64,000 bases of DNA, taken from contig NZ_CM003594.1 in assembly GCF_001435295.1 (NCBI RefSeq), positions 2,500,574 to 2,564,573 of the forward strand. Direction: 5' to 3'. This stretch comes from Psychrobacter sp. P11F6. Lineage in GTDB: Bacteria; Pseudomonadota; Gammaproteobacteria; Pseudomonadales; Moraxellaceae. How positions within the stretch are numbered: position 1 is the first letter of the stretch; every line of letters begins with the position of its first letter. The notes beneath the pieces are model-generated. The model had not been told where the DNA came from. It saw only the letters and a list, made by a program, of their open reading frames with translations, and did not search any database. This document shows, piece by piece, positions 37,379 to 46,956 of the stretch. The translations under genes were made by a program, and so were the position numbers.

Positions 37379-38286
37379 TAGTCAGACTTGGATAACTGCT
37401 GTAACTGCTCAATCAGCCAACGGTGTATACCACTGTGACTGGTACGTGGATGCCATGCTGCGATCACCTTAAATGTGGGTGGCAAGGCTTCCACTTTAAG
37501 CTCTTTAACCCGACTGTTTGGCAATAAACGAGAGGGATAAAATGCAATCATATCGGTTGTATAAAGGATATCTGGCACCGCAGAAAAGCTAGGAACGGAC
37601 ATAACGATATTTCGTTTAAGACCTTTTTCTGCAAACCACTGATCATGAGAACCACGTAAGTTAGCGCGTGAAGGTGACACCACCAGCTGCGAGTGTGCAG
37701 CAATTTGCGCCAGTGACAGCGGCTCTGTTGTAAAATTATTATTACAACCAGTAATGCAAAAATGTTGTTCTTCAAGCAGCGTCACATAAGCCAAGTTATC
37801 AGGGATAAATTCTGGGAAAGTAATCAGCAGATCAAGCTCGCCTGCCGCAATAAGCTGATTGACATTGTCTGAGGCAAAATCACGCACAATTAACTTCAAA
37901 TCAGGCGCGTCGCGGCGCGTTATATGAAACAACTGCGGTAATAATGCCTGCGTCGCATAGTCGGTTGCGCTAATCGTAAACACGCCTTTATAAGTCTGTG
38001 GCGAAAACACATCTGGCTCTAACAGTGCTTCTAACTGCTCTAATATACGACTAATGGGTTGCTGCATCGATAGCGCTTTGGGAGTTGCCACCATGCTATT
38101 GCCTTGACGAATAAACAAACGATCATCAAACAAATCACGCAGCTTACGTAATTGTTCGCTGATTGCCTGCTGTGTCAGCCCCATTTTGCGCGCGACTTGT
38201 GAGAGATTTTTTAGATCAAGCAACGCATGTAGCACTCGCAACTGCTTGATATCAAGTCGGTTAATTCCATTCATAATATGTACCAT
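37378..38286 (-). CDS. LysR-family regulator
   Basis: A 302-residue protein with an N-terminal winged helix (ALLDLKNLSQVARKMGLTQQ; AISEQLRKLRDLF) and a NahR/LinR-type effector domain with GVFTISATDYATQALLPQLF. It is divergent from the alkene reductase gene, with 151 bp between the starts, and is its likely regulator. The gene ends inside a MITE-like repeat, so the native C-terminus may have been a few residues different. Confidence 0.9.
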   Translation of the reverse strand: MVHIMNGINRLDIKQLRVLHALLDLKNLSQVARKMGLTQQAISEQLRKLRDLFDDRLFIRQGNSMVATPKALSMQQPISRILEQLEALLEPDVFSPQTYKGVFTISATDYATQALLPQLFHITRRDAPDLKLIVRDFASDNVNQLIAAGELDLLITFPEFIPDNLAYVTLLEEQHFCITGCNNNFTTEPLSLAQIAAHSQLVVSPSRANLRGSHDQWFAEKGLKRNIVMSVPSFSAVPDILYTTDMIAFYPSRLLPNSRVKELKVEALPPTFKVIAAWHPRTSHSGIHRWLIEQLQQLSKSD

Positions 38287-38437
38287 TTATAATTGTATCT
38301 TAAACAACAAAATTCTGTTTCCGATTGTATCCATAAAACTCTATGCTTGCCAACCTTACTTACGCAGCAATAAAACATCAAAACAAGCTCAATGGTTTAA
38401 ACAATAACCCAATCTATTTGTTTTAAAAGAGAATTTT

Positions 38438-39580
38438 ATGGAACCATCTAATATCGATACCAGCCCATTATTTGCATCTGTCACACTTGGACCATATACG
38501 TTAAAAAACCGTATTGTCATGCCACCGTTGACACGCTCTCGCAGCACGCAACCGGACAATATTCCTAATGAATTAATGGCAAGCTACTATGCCCAGCGCG
38601 CCTCTGCAGGTTTTATGGTCACTGAAGGCACGCAAATTGAGCCAAGGGGTCAAGGTTATGCGTGGACGCCAGGCATACATTCGCATGCCCAAATCGAAGG
38701 CTGGAAAAAGGTTACTCAAGCGGTACACGCAGCAGGTGGTATCATTTTCGCTCAGCTTTGGCATGTGGGTCGCGTGTCTCATACCAGCTTACAACCACAA
38801 GGCGCTCAGCCAATTGCACCATCAGCTATCACTGCTGACAATGTAAAAGTATTTATCGAAACAGCACCAGGTGCAGGCGCGTTAGCCGATCCTAGTGAGC
38901 CACGCGCACTCAGTACTGATGAAGTTAGTGAACTGGTCGCTATGTATGCGGCAGCCGCACGCAATGCATTGGAGGCAGGTTTTGATGGCGTCGAACTGCA
39001 TTGTGCCAATGGCTATTTGGTGAATCAGTTCATCTCTGAGCATAGCAACACACGTGATGATCAATATGGCGGTTCATTGACCAATCGCTTGCGTTTCTTA
39101 AAAGAAATCGTAGCTGCCGTCAGTGAGGTGGTTGGCGCTGATCGCTTAGGCGTACGTTTCGCACCGCTGTTTGCTAGCACAGATGAGACTCGCGTATATT
39201 TAGGACTAGTGGAATCAGATCCACATCATACGTATATTGAAGCGATTAAAGTACTTGAACAAGCGGGTATCGCTTATTTATCTATTGCAGAAGCTGACTG
39301 GGACAATGCTCCTGATTTACCAGAGACGTTTTATCAAGCCGTCAGAGCGGAGTTTTCAGGACGTATTATCTATGCGGGTAAATACACGACGGAAAAATCG
39401 GTTCATATGCTAGCTAAAGGTTATGGTGACTTATTTGCTTTTGGTCGTCCCTTTATTGCTAATCCCGATTTACCTGAGCGCATCGCCAATCATTGGCCAC
39501 TCAATGAGGCAGATCCTACCACGATGTATGGTGGCACCGAAATTGGCTATAATGATTATCCTTACTATCAAAACTCTTAA
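38438..39580 (+). CDS. Old Yellow Enzyme family alkene reductase (NemA-like)
   Basis: A 380-residue FMN TIM-barrel enzyme. Signature parts are LKNRIVMPPLTRSRSTQPDN, AQLWHVGRVSHTSLQPQGAQ, FDGVELHCANGYLVNQFISE with the substrate-binding His and Asn, and FAFGRPFIANPDLPERIANH. It reduces activated C=C bonds and nitro compounds with NADPH. Length is usual for NemA. A LysR gene is divergent on the left; a terminator follows. Confidence 0.93.
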   Translation: MEPSNIDTSPLFASVTLGPYTLKNRIVMPPLTRSRSTQPDNIPNELMASYYAQRASAGFMVTEGTQIEPRGQGYAWTPGIHSHAQIEGWKKVTQAVHAAGGIIFAQLWHVGRVSHTSLQPQGAQPIAPSAITADNVKVFIETAPGAGALADPSEPRALSTDEVSELVAMYAAAARNALEAGFDGVELHCANGYLVNQFISEHSNTRDDQYGGSLTNRLRFLKEIVAAVSEVVGADRLGVRFAPLFASTDETRVYLGLVESDPHHTYIEAIKVLEQAGIAYLSIAEADWDNAPDLPETFYQAVRAEFSGRIIYAGKYTTEKSVHMLAKGYGDLFAFGRPFIANPDLPERIANHWPLNEADPTTMYGGTEIGYNDYPYYQNS

Positions 39581-39583
39581 TAC

Positions 39584-39612
39584 AATAAGGCCATTCGTGG
39601 CCTTATTTTTTT
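39584..39612 (+). terminator. Terminator of the alkene reductase gene
   Basis: AATAAGGCCA and TGGCCTTATT pair around a TTCG loop, followed by T8. This is a stable tetraloop terminator. Confidence 0.9.
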
Positions 39613-39658
39613 GCTTATAAATAGGATATTTTTAATAGCTGATTCATATATATAGCCC

Positions 39659-40060
39659 TTATGATTCATCCGACTGATCAAACAACTTTTCGATAGGCTT
39701 GCTGTGTATCTTTGAGCTATTGAACAGCGACTTATTACCAGTATCTGCTTCTGTCCAAAAATTAATATTAAATTGGGCATCATCACTTAATTCTACGCGG
39801 TGCCAATATTGAGGCGGACTGACAGCGAACTGACCTGCTTTAATAGCAATGGTTTTTTCAGGTTCAGTGGCGGCTTCATCAGCAAAGCCATAAAAGGTAA
39901 CCGTGCCTTGCATGACACAAATTTGGCCGTATACGCCCTCTGCTGTATTGTGATGAGTCAGCAAGGCTTTTGGGACTTTATCTTTAGTAAAAAAGTGGGT
40001 CGAACGCTTTATTTTCCAATGGCTGGGTATGACGGGGTTTGAGGCGACAGTATGACTCAT
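39659..40060 (-). CDS. DUF1971 (TehB-like cupin) family protein
   Basis: A 133-residue small cupin. The fold residues include THHNTAEGVYGQICVMQGTV and FAVSPPQYWHRVELSDDAQF, with the family motif for tellurite-resistance-like/DUF1971 proteins. Function is not established. It sits just before the nitrate island, divergent from narK1, which may place it under anaerobic or nitrate control; that is inferred only from position. Confidence 0.85.
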   Translation of the reverse strand: MSHTVASNPVIPSHWKIKRSTHFFTKDKVPKALLTHHNTAEGVYGQICVMQGTVTFYGFADEAATEPEKTIAIKAGQFAVSPPQYWHRVELSDDAQFNINFWTEADTGNKSLFNSSKIHSKPIEKLFDQSDES

Positions 40061-40382
40061 GGTAACTCCTTGGCTAATTTGATGGGTGTATCCAAATCCT
40101 TTTTATTAACAGCGTACTTGAGAATAAAATTCTATTAATAAACGAGAAAAACACGTACAGTAATGGTTATTACTATAGCGCATCATATTTTCAAATGTAT
40201 TGCTATCCTCATATCATCTTAGTTAACCATCAATATATAGGATATTAAAGCCACTTTTTAATCCCCATTAAGTAGTATGTGAAATGACATTCATACTGCT
40301 TTCGCCTAATGGTTAGCGAGCTTACTTATTGCTACATTAACTCCATCTAAACTATCCAGTTCGACGGTGGAGAATACTTGTC
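40061..40382. other. Divergent DUF1971/narK1 promoter region
   Basis: A 320-bp divergent spacer with no ORF. It contains a TACTACT half-site (40271-40277, minus strand) related to the dyads upstream of narG and moaA. I see no clear FNR box (TTGAT-N4-ATCAA). Confidence 0.55.
40262..40277 (-). promoter_or_regulatory. Putative NarL-type site upstream of narK1
   Basis: The minus-strand read TACTACTTAATGGGGA shows a perfect left half of the nar dyad seen upstream of narG and moaA, with a weaker right half. It ends about 105 bp before the narK1 start. Confidence 0.4.
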
Positions 40383-41861
40383 ATGCATGCAAAAGAGCTA
40401 CTTGAGGTTGAACGCCGTGATATAAGAGCGCTTCACTATACGTGGATTGCTTTTTTTCTGACCTTTTACGTCTGGTTCAATATGGCGCCACTAGCCACTT
40501 CTATGCTAGAGGCCGAAAGCTATCTAACTTCTGAACACATCAAATTATTTCTCATTGCCAACGTTGCTTTGACCATTCCAGGGCGAGTGGTAGTCGGCAT
40601 GGCATTGGATCGCTTCGGTCCGCGTCGCGTGTTTTCCATACTGATGGTCGTCATGGCGATACCGACATGGTTCTTCGCGTTTGGTAATTCCGCGATGCAG
40701 CTTTTCGTCGCTCGCCTATTTATGTCTATCGTGGGCGCAGGGTTCGTCGTTGGCATTCACATGACCGCCCTTTGGTTTAAGCCAAAAGACATTGGCTTTG
40801 CCGAAGGATTTTATGCAGGCTGGGGTAATTTTGGTTCAGCTGCCGCAGCGATTACTATTCCCACGGTTGCGCTACAGTTCTTTGGTGGTGATGACGGTTG
40901 GCGCTGGGCAATTGCATTATCTGGCTTACTGATGGCCGCTTACGGGGTGGCCTATTGGTTTTTAATCACCGATGGTCCTACACAAGATACCCATAAAAAA
41001 GCACGTAAGGCGGGTGCTTTAGAGGTATCAAGTTGGAGAGATTTATTATTATATTGCCTATTTATTATTCCTTTATATGGCGTATTGGGTGTATTGGTTT
41101 ATCGTACTAAAAACATGGGATTCCTGAGCGAAACAGGCGCTTGGGGGTTTTATACTCTCATCGCTGTGGTGGTTATTTACCAAATTTACAAAGCCATCAG
41201 TGTCAACGTACCCATGCTCAAAGCGGGTATCCCTGAGGATGACAAATACCCCTTTACCTCTGTTGCCGCCCTAAATGTCACCTACTTTGCTAACTTTGGC
41301 GCAGAGCTGGCGGTCGTCTCTATGCTACCAATGTTCTTTGCCGCAACGTGGAAGCTCGACCCTACCGTCGCAGGGTTAGTCGCATCGACCTTTGCTTTTG
41401 TTAACTTATGGGCGCGACCACTTGGCGGCTATATCTCTGACAAGGTCGGCAATCGTCGCTTGGTGATGTTGGTATACATGTTCGGTATCGGTATCGGCTT
41501 TGGATTGATGGGATTGCTGAATGCAGAGTGGCCATTGTTTATCGCGGTCGTCTTTACGATTCTATGCTCAGTCTTTGTGCAAGGGGCAGAAGGTGCAACT
41601 TTTGGTATTATCCCCTCAATTAAACGGCGCTTAACGGGTCAAATTTCTGGTATGGCGGGTGCTTATGGCAACGTGGGCGCTGTGTTCTACCTATTTATAT
41701 TTACCTTGGTCGAACCAAATCAGTTCTTTTTTATCATTGCGATAGGTGCATTTATCGCTTGGGTACTTTGTTTCTTCTGGTTAAAAGAGCCTGAAGATGC
41801 CTTTGGTGACGAATACAAAATGTCCTCGGTCGATCGTCAAATTGCCGCTGAAGAAGGCTAA
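40383..41861 (+). CDS. narK: Nitrate transporter NarK (NarK1-type)
   Basis: A 492-residue major facilitator with about 12 helices. The NarK signature is present (GNFGSAAAAITIPTVALQFF; GMAGAYGNVGAVFYLFIFTL, the second nitrate signature; two conserved Arg in the membrane, e.g. IPGRVVVGMALDRFGPRRVF). NarK1 types work as nitrate/proton symporters. The gene precedes narXL and narGHJI; together with the frameshifted narK2 it formed the usual narK1-narK2 pair. A terminator follows. Confidence 0.92.
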   Translation: MHAKELLEVERRDIRALHYTWIAFFLTFYVWFNMAPLATSMLEAESYLTSEHIKLFLIANVALTIPGRVVVGMALDRFGPRRVFSILMVVMAIPTWFFAFGNSAMQLFVARLFMSIVGAGFVVGIHMTALWFKPKDIGFAEGFYAGWGNFGSAAAAITIPTVALQFFGGDDGWRWAIALSGLLMAAYGVAYWFLITDGPTQDTHKKARKAGALEVSSWRDLLLYCLFIIPLYGVLGVLVYRTKNMGFLSETGAWGFYTLIAVVVIYQIYKAISVNVPMLKAGIPEDDKYPFTSVAALNVTYFANFGAELAVVSMLPMFFAATWKLDPTVAGLVASTFAFVNLWARPLGGYISDKVGNRRLVMLVYMFGIGIGFGLMGLLNAEWPLFIAVVFTILCSVFVQGAEGATFGIIPSIKRRLTGQISGMAGAYGNVGAVFYLFIFTLVEPNQFFFIIAIGAFIAWVLCFFWLKEPEDAFGDEYKMSSVDRQIAAEEG

Positions 41862-41880
41862 TTTGATTACCTTATAAAAT

Positions 41881-41919
41881 AAAAAAGCCACCCAGCATCA
41901 CTGCTCGGTGGCTTTTTTT
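41881..41919. terminator. Terminator after narK1
   Basis: AAAAAAGCCACC and GGTGGCTTTTTTT, with inner AGCA/TGCT pairing around TCAC, form a strong hairpin. Confidence 0.9.
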
Positions 41920-42072
41920 GACTTATATAGAGAGCTATCTAGACATGTCATAGGGGTTATTCAGATGACCCATGATTTTTTTATAAAAAATAGCGCTTTC
42001 AAAAAGTAATATTTTCAAAAATTAGATATTTCAAAAAAAGCCACTTCGATAAATAACCATTTTGACAAACGA

Positions 42073-42732
42073 CTACTTTGACAAATGATTCACGGTCCAT
42101 ACTGCTGCCTCTACCCGTGTGCGTAGTCCAGTTTTGTTCAAAATATGCTTAACATGCACTTTTACTGTGGATTCTGCGATATCCAGTTTGTTGGCGATCA
42201 TTTTATTACTTAAGCCTTCAGCAATCATTTGAATCACTTGCAGCTCTCTAGTAGTGAGATTGCCAGCGATATCTTCAATGCTTGGTGTACGTAATGTTTG
42301 CGCCAATATTGAGGCCAAATTGGGGCTGATAACCAGCTCACCGCGCAACACTTTTCTAATATCGACAATGATTAACTCAGGCTCCATATCTTTTAGCAAA
42401 TAACCATCCACCCCTAATTTCAACGCTTCTTGCACGTCTTCTCCGCTGTCAGAAACTGTAAATAGCAAGGTAGCCACGTCAATATTTTTGGCCTTGATTT
42501 CTCTTAAGGTTTCGATACCAGTCAACACTGGCATTTTATGATCTAGAATGACCAGATCGACCGGATTGTTTGCCAAAAAATCCAACGCTTCTTGTCCGTT
42601 ATTCGCCTCACCAACGACGGTGACATCACTTTCGAGACTGAGCAGTTCTGCGACACCGCGGCGCAGCATAGGATGGTCATCGACCAATAGTAGCCGAGCC
42701 GGAGAAGCAGACGTATAAACTTTAGTAGTCAT
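42073..42732 (-). CDS. narL: Nitrate/nitrite response regulator NarL
   Basis: A 219-residue protein from ATG 42732. Receiver domain with phospho-Asp64 (VILDHKMP), then a LuxR-type helix-turn-helix (LTTRELQVIQMIAEGLSNKM; IANKLDIAESTVKVHVKHIL). It activates nitrate respiration genes when NarX signals. The gene follows narX on the same strand with a 74-bp gap. The longer frame from 42771 lacks a good ribosome site. Confidence 0.92.
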   Translation of the reverse strand: MTTKVYTSASPARLLLVDDHPMLRRGVAELLSLESDVTVVGEANNGQEALDFLANNPVDLVILDHKMPVLTGIETLREIKAKNIDVATLLFTVSDSGEDVQEALKLGVDGYLLKDMEPELIIVDIRKVLRGELVISPNLASILAQTLRTPSIEDIAGNLTTRELQVIQMIAEGLSNKMIANKLDIAESTVKVHVKHILNKTGLRTRVEAAVWTVNHLSK

Positions 42733-42806
42733 AAAATACTCACAAATTGAAAAATGGTACAAAAAACACAATGCAATGGTTAAGAGCGTTTACTAAGCCG
42801 ATTCAC

Positions 42807-44840
42807 TTAGTTTTGCTCAGCCATATAATCCGTAAAGAAACTGGGTACAAACCTGACGATGACACTGGTACCTGCGGGCACATTATTAGAGATGATCAAA
42901 TCACCGCCTAATTTATAGGCACGCTCTTTCATAATCATTAGACCATGATGCTGGGTCTGATTGACAGTCCCTGATATGCCGATGCCGTCATCATTGACCA
43001 TCATCGCTACATAATTACTTTCATCATCATAAACCAAATCGATAGTGACGCAGTTAGCATGAGCATGGCGACTGATATTCGACAGCGCCTCCCTTATAAT
43101 TTGAATGAGGTGCACTTGTTCGGTTGCCGTTAGATTCAAGGATAGGATTTGATTGTTGACCTTTATGTCAAACTGCCCTTTTACCGCAAACTCATCAGCC
43201 GCCTCATATAAAGCTTCATCAAAATTGCCGCTATCAATCGTTAAGCGAAAAGTCGTCAATAGGTCTCGCAGCTCATGATAAGCAGAGTTCAGACCCATTT
43301 TTATTTGACTGATATGCTGCCCAACCTTGATTTGACTTTGCTCATCAAACACCACCAGCCCACTGTCTTTATCAGTAGACAGTGGCAGATGTTTTTCGAG
43401 CACGCTGACTTGTATTTTTAGATAAGACAATGACTGTGCTAAAGAGTCATGCAACTCCCTAGCAATGGTCGAGCGCTCTTCAAGTAGAATAAGCTGATGG
43501 TCTTGCTGCCTTTGTCTGCGTAGCGATAAGGCGGTGCTGACGAGATTGGTCAGCACAACAATCAATTCATTATTTTTAGCAATCAAATAACTACTATCTA
43601 CCTCTACTACCTTGATACGTGTTGAATCTTCCTCGCTTTTTTTCTCATCTTCTGCATAAGCTTTATTGGTCATTAAGACAGATTTTGGTCTGACCTTTAG
43701 CTCACCAAATTCTATATCTTGATGAATAATCGGAAACGTTTGGGTATAAACGTCTTCTTTAATAGAGCAGCTATCACAAGTGAGTTTGGTACATAGCTCC
43801 TTCATCCTATCATCGTGCAGGGCTATAGAGTTTTTATTGGTTAGAATATTGCTTTGGATACACAGCGTAAAATCTAAATATGGGAATATACACCCAAAGC
43901 CAGTAATCAATTCATCAAGCCGATGTAAGCTCACAGGACTACTGGTCAATTGCTTTGAGAAATCATAAAACAATGATAAGGCTTGGTTGGCTTTTACCAG
44001 ATGCTGAGTCTTTGTCTGTACCTCACTCTCAAGTGAGCGCTGATACCTCTCAATGGTACTAGCCATACCGTTAAAAGAATTGCCAAGCGCTTCAAATTCT
44101 CTATAACCGCTGATAGACACTCTCGTATCATATTTGCCTTCTTTAAACGCCCGATTGGCTTTAATGAGTTGTTGAATAGGCGTTAGCACTGAGTTCTGTA
44201 ACCTTTGTACGCCTATCAGCATAATAATCATGCTCAGTATCAGTGATAGTATTTGTAGGTTTTGCTGCCATGTCTGACGCTGCTCATTTCTATCCTGTAA
44301 CGCGCCAACAAAACGATTAACATCGTCAATATACTTGGTTGAATCACTATAAAAGCCTTGCTTGTCTTGTGCCAATAATGATGGTTTTAAATCACGAAAC
44401 CATTGTGATTTTATCTGGCTCCATTGCTCACTGATCGCCTTATCTCTGTTGGCACTGGTCAGTTGATACGCTTGTAATTTGTTGAGACGACTCTCCATGT
44501 CTTCAACCAGTATGTCTATTTTTTCAGACTCGCTTTTATTGGAGAAATCCAGTCTGTCTTGCTTTTCTACCTGCGGCGCATTGTCACTATCTAAGCCATC
44601 TTGTTTGATATTTAGGCTTGAGCTAAAAGGATGGTTATCCGCAAAGTCAGTCGCTAACTGAAAGCTAATGCGATACGTTGCCATGCGTATCGATCCTGCG
44701 GTATTAATCGCCTCAGCATCAGACTTTGCGACCCAAGCGAGCGCACCGCTGCCTATCGCTGACATCAAAAACAAAGTAGCGATGATCGTAATAGCAATCC
44801 AAGTATGAAGGAACAAAGACTGCCGTCGTAGATTAGACAT
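42807..44840 (-). CDS. narX: Nitrate/nitrite sensor kinase NarX
   Basis: A 677-residue membrane kinase from ATG 44840. It has a membrane helix and then a periplasmic P-box (AGSIRMATYRISFQLATD, residues 48-65) that binds nitrate. A second helix, a HAMP domain, a GAF-like region with a Cys cluster (CTKLTCDSC) and the HisKA_3 dimerisation helix with the phospho-His (ARELHDSLAQSLSYLKIQ) follow; the HATPase domain ends the protein. The P-box is intact. It is upstream of narL, and both are divergent from the narK2 pseudogene. Confidence 0.92.
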   Translation of the reverse strand: MSNLRRQSLFLHTWIAITIIATLFLMSAIGSGALAWVAKSDAEAINTAGSIRMATYRISFQLATDFADNHPFSSSLNIKQDGLDSDNAPQVEKQDRLDFSNKSESEKIDILVEDMESRLNKLQAYQLTSANRDKAISEQWSQIKSQWFRDLKPSLLAQDKQGFYSDSTKYIDDVNRFVGALQDRNEQRQTWQQNLQILSLILSMIIMLIGVQRLQNSVLTPIQQLIKANRAFKEGKYDTRVSISGYREFEALGNSFNGMASTIERYQRSLESEVQTKTQHLVKANQALSLFYDFSKQLTSSPVSLHRLDELITGFGCIFPYLDFTLCIQSNILTNKNSIALHDDRMKELCTKLTCDSCSIKEDVYTQTFPIIHQDIEFGELKVRPKSVLMTNKAYAEDEKKSEEDSTRIKVVEVDSSYLIAKNNELIVVLTNLVSTALSLRRQRQQDHQLILLEERSTIARELHDSLAQSLSYLKIQVSVLEKHLPLSTDKDSGLVVFDEQSQIKVGQHISQIKMGLNSAYHELRDLLTTFRLTIDSGNFDEALYEAADEFAVKGQFDIKVNNQILSLNLTATEQVHLIQIIREALSNISRHAHANCVTIDLVYDDESNYVAMMVNDDGIGISGTVNQTQHHGLMIMKERAYKLGGDLIISNNVPAGTSVIVRFVPSFFTDYMAEQN

Positions 44841-45241
44841 GATTAATAGCGCTCCCATCAGATACTTTCTGCACAAAAGATTTGAGATCTTAAAATTGAA
44901 CGTCGCAAAGGCAAAAAATACACAGCATAAAAAATACTACAGCGCACTTAGCAGTCCATCGACAAGCAAAATTTTAGTGATAAACCTGCTCGCAATATAC
45001 CCCTTTTAGTCATCAGTATACCACTATGTATGAATACTCTTCATCGGGATAACACAGTACCGTGAGTTATCATTTTTTGAAAGAGCAAGTAATTCATAGC
45101 GCTCATAAGCCAGTACGGCGGCTCTTTGTTATCAACAATAACAGGAGTAAGCGCTACGGTTTACTGTAAGTTTAGACAGCCATTTGATGATAAAAAATAC
45201 TGAATATAACTAGGCATAGCTGATACTAAGTGAGGAATAAC
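44841..45241. other. Divergent narX/narK2 promoter region
   Basis: A 400-bp spacer with no gene. TACCCCT at 44998-45004 matches the E. coli NarL heptamer consensus TACYYMT, but I see no second half at the usual 7-2-7 spacing. Confidence 0.45.
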
Positions 45242-46608
45242 ATGGGCAATAATTACAACTTCAAAGGTGGTAAGCTCATCACTGACTGGCGACCTGAAGT
45301 AGAAGAATTTTGGGAAGGAGGCGGCAAAAAAGTCGCTCGTAGAAATTTATGGATATCCATTCCATCGTTGCTATTGGCATTTGCAGTATGGATGGTATGG
45401 AGTGCCGTCATCGTCCGTCTGCCAGAGATTGGTTTTGATTTTGATGATGGGCAGTTGTTTTGGCTCGCCGCGCTGCCCGGACTATCAGGGGCAACGCTGC
45501 GAATTTTTTATTCTTTTATGGTGGGCGACGTTGGACAGCGATATCTACCTTATCCCTGTTAATTCCAGCATTATGGATGGGCTTTGCGGTTCAGAATCCT
45601 GATACGCCATTTATGATATTTGCCATCATTGCCCTACTTTGTGGCTTCGGTGGTGGTAACTTTGCCTCCTCCATGTCCAATATCTCGTTCTTCTTTCCAA
45701 AAGCAGAACAGGGCACTGCTCTTGGGCTAAACGCGGGTTTGGGTAACCTTGGCGTGTCAGTCATGCAGTTCGTTGTACCGATGATTATATTGGTAGCAGC
45801 CTTTGGCAGCTTAGGCGGCGACCCGCAAGTCTCTGCAAGCGGTCAGCTGTTCTATCTACAAAATGCAGGCTTTATTTGGGTACCCTTTATTCTGCTATTT
45901 TCAGCACTGGCATGGTTTGGCATGAACGATATTGCCACTGCTAAAGCTTCCTTTAAAGACCAATCGGTTATCTTTAAACGCAAACATAACTGGATCATGT
46001 GTATCCTATATATGGCGACCTTTGGCTCGTTCATTGGTTTTTCAGCCGCGTTTCCGATGCTGATTAAAAACTCATTTCCTGCCATTGATGCGCTTAAGTT
46101 TGCCTTCTTGGGTCCTTTAGTTGGTGCGCTATTTCGCCCTTTAGGTGGCTGGATATCTGACAAAACCAGTGGCGCAAAAGTGACTTTTTGGAACTATATC
46201 GTGATGGTATTGGCGGTAGTGGCGGTGATGTATTTCCTCCCTAGCGAGACTCATGAGGGCAGCTTTGTCGGATACTTTATCTCCTTTATGGTGCTGTTTA
46301 TTACCACAGGTATCGGTAACGGCTCTACCTTTACCATGATTCCCGTTATCTTCAGAACCTTTCATGAACGCCTTGAACCTCAAAAAGCAGGTACAGAGGA
46401 CTTGTTTGTCGAGATACGTAAAGAATCAGCAGCAGTGGTTGGCTTTACCTCAGCGATAGCGGCCTATGGCGCATTCTTTGTCCCAAAAATGTTTGGTTCA
46501 GGACTGGGTGTTGATGGTACTTTTATCGCTTTAATTGTTTTTTATGTTCTCTGTATTGTGTTGACATGGTGGTATTACAGTCGCCCTAATGCTGAGATTC
46601 CTTGCTAA
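45242..46608 (+). pseudogene. narK2: NarK2-type nitrate/nitrite transporter, frameshifted
   Basis: The first part (45242-45562) reads from MGNNYNFKGGKLITDWRPEV to WLAALPGLSGATLRIFYSFM in one frame. The second part (45460-46608) continues in another frame as GGRRWTAISTLSLLIPALWM through the nitrate signatures (AGLGNLGVSVMQFVVPMII; SFIGFSAAFPMLIKNSFPAI) to the C-terminus. The family has MVPIFGGRRWTA here, and the observed MVG can be explained by a 13-base deletion between two TGGTG repeats at ~45520. No stop lies elsewhere. It is probably non-functional unless the deletion is a sequencing error. The nitrate/nitrite antiporter would then be missing from this copy. Confidence 0.85.
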
Positions 46609-46670
46609 AGTAGCCTTGTATAAATCATTCTTTGAAAACAGATTTTCAAATTAGAAACATCTCTCTTTAT

Positions 46671-46704
46671 AGTGCTACTTGCCAGCGTAAGTAGCACTTT
46701 TTTT
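46671..46704 (+). terminator. Terminator after narK2
   Basis: AGTGCTACTT and AAGTAGCACT form the stem around GCCAGCGT, followed by a T run. It ends any upstream transcript 250 bp before narG. Confidence 0.88.
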
Positions 46705-46790
46705 ATTTTTACCAATCCATATTTTTCTTATAAATAAGCCCGACTCATAAATACTTAACGATTTTTTAAGCAAATTTTATCATTTACCGC

Positions 46791-46806
46791 TACTACTAAG
46801 GTGGTA
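46791..46806. promoter_or_regulatory. Putative NarL-type dyad upstream of narG
   Basis: TACTACTAAGGTGGTA is a 7-2-7 inverted repeat 150 bp before the narG start. It matches the moaA-upstream site at 13 of 16 positions. NarL is known to bind 7-2-7 heptamer pairs, although the E. coli heptamer is TACYYMT. Confidence 0.55.
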
Positions 46807-46956
46807 GTGCTCTGCTCATGTTAGCGGATAGCAAGAGGGCGATGGCTTACTTAAAATAATACCATCGAAAAACATTTACAGCTTGGGCAAAGGGTTGTTT
46901 TTACCACGCCATTCAGCTTTAGATACCCCATAGGCAATAATACAGAGGATAGCGAA

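Larger units (their letters stand above)
46609..46956. other. narG promoter region
   Basis: It contains a terminator for narK2 (46671-46704), the 16-bp dyad at 46791-46806 and a purine-rich ribosome site (ACAGAGGATAGCGAA) before narG. I see no clear FNR half-sites. Confidence 0.55.

Noticed and set aside
44998..45004. E. coli-type NarL heptamer TACCCCT before narX/narK2
   Set aside because: It is a single 7-base match without a partner, expected by chance at this length.
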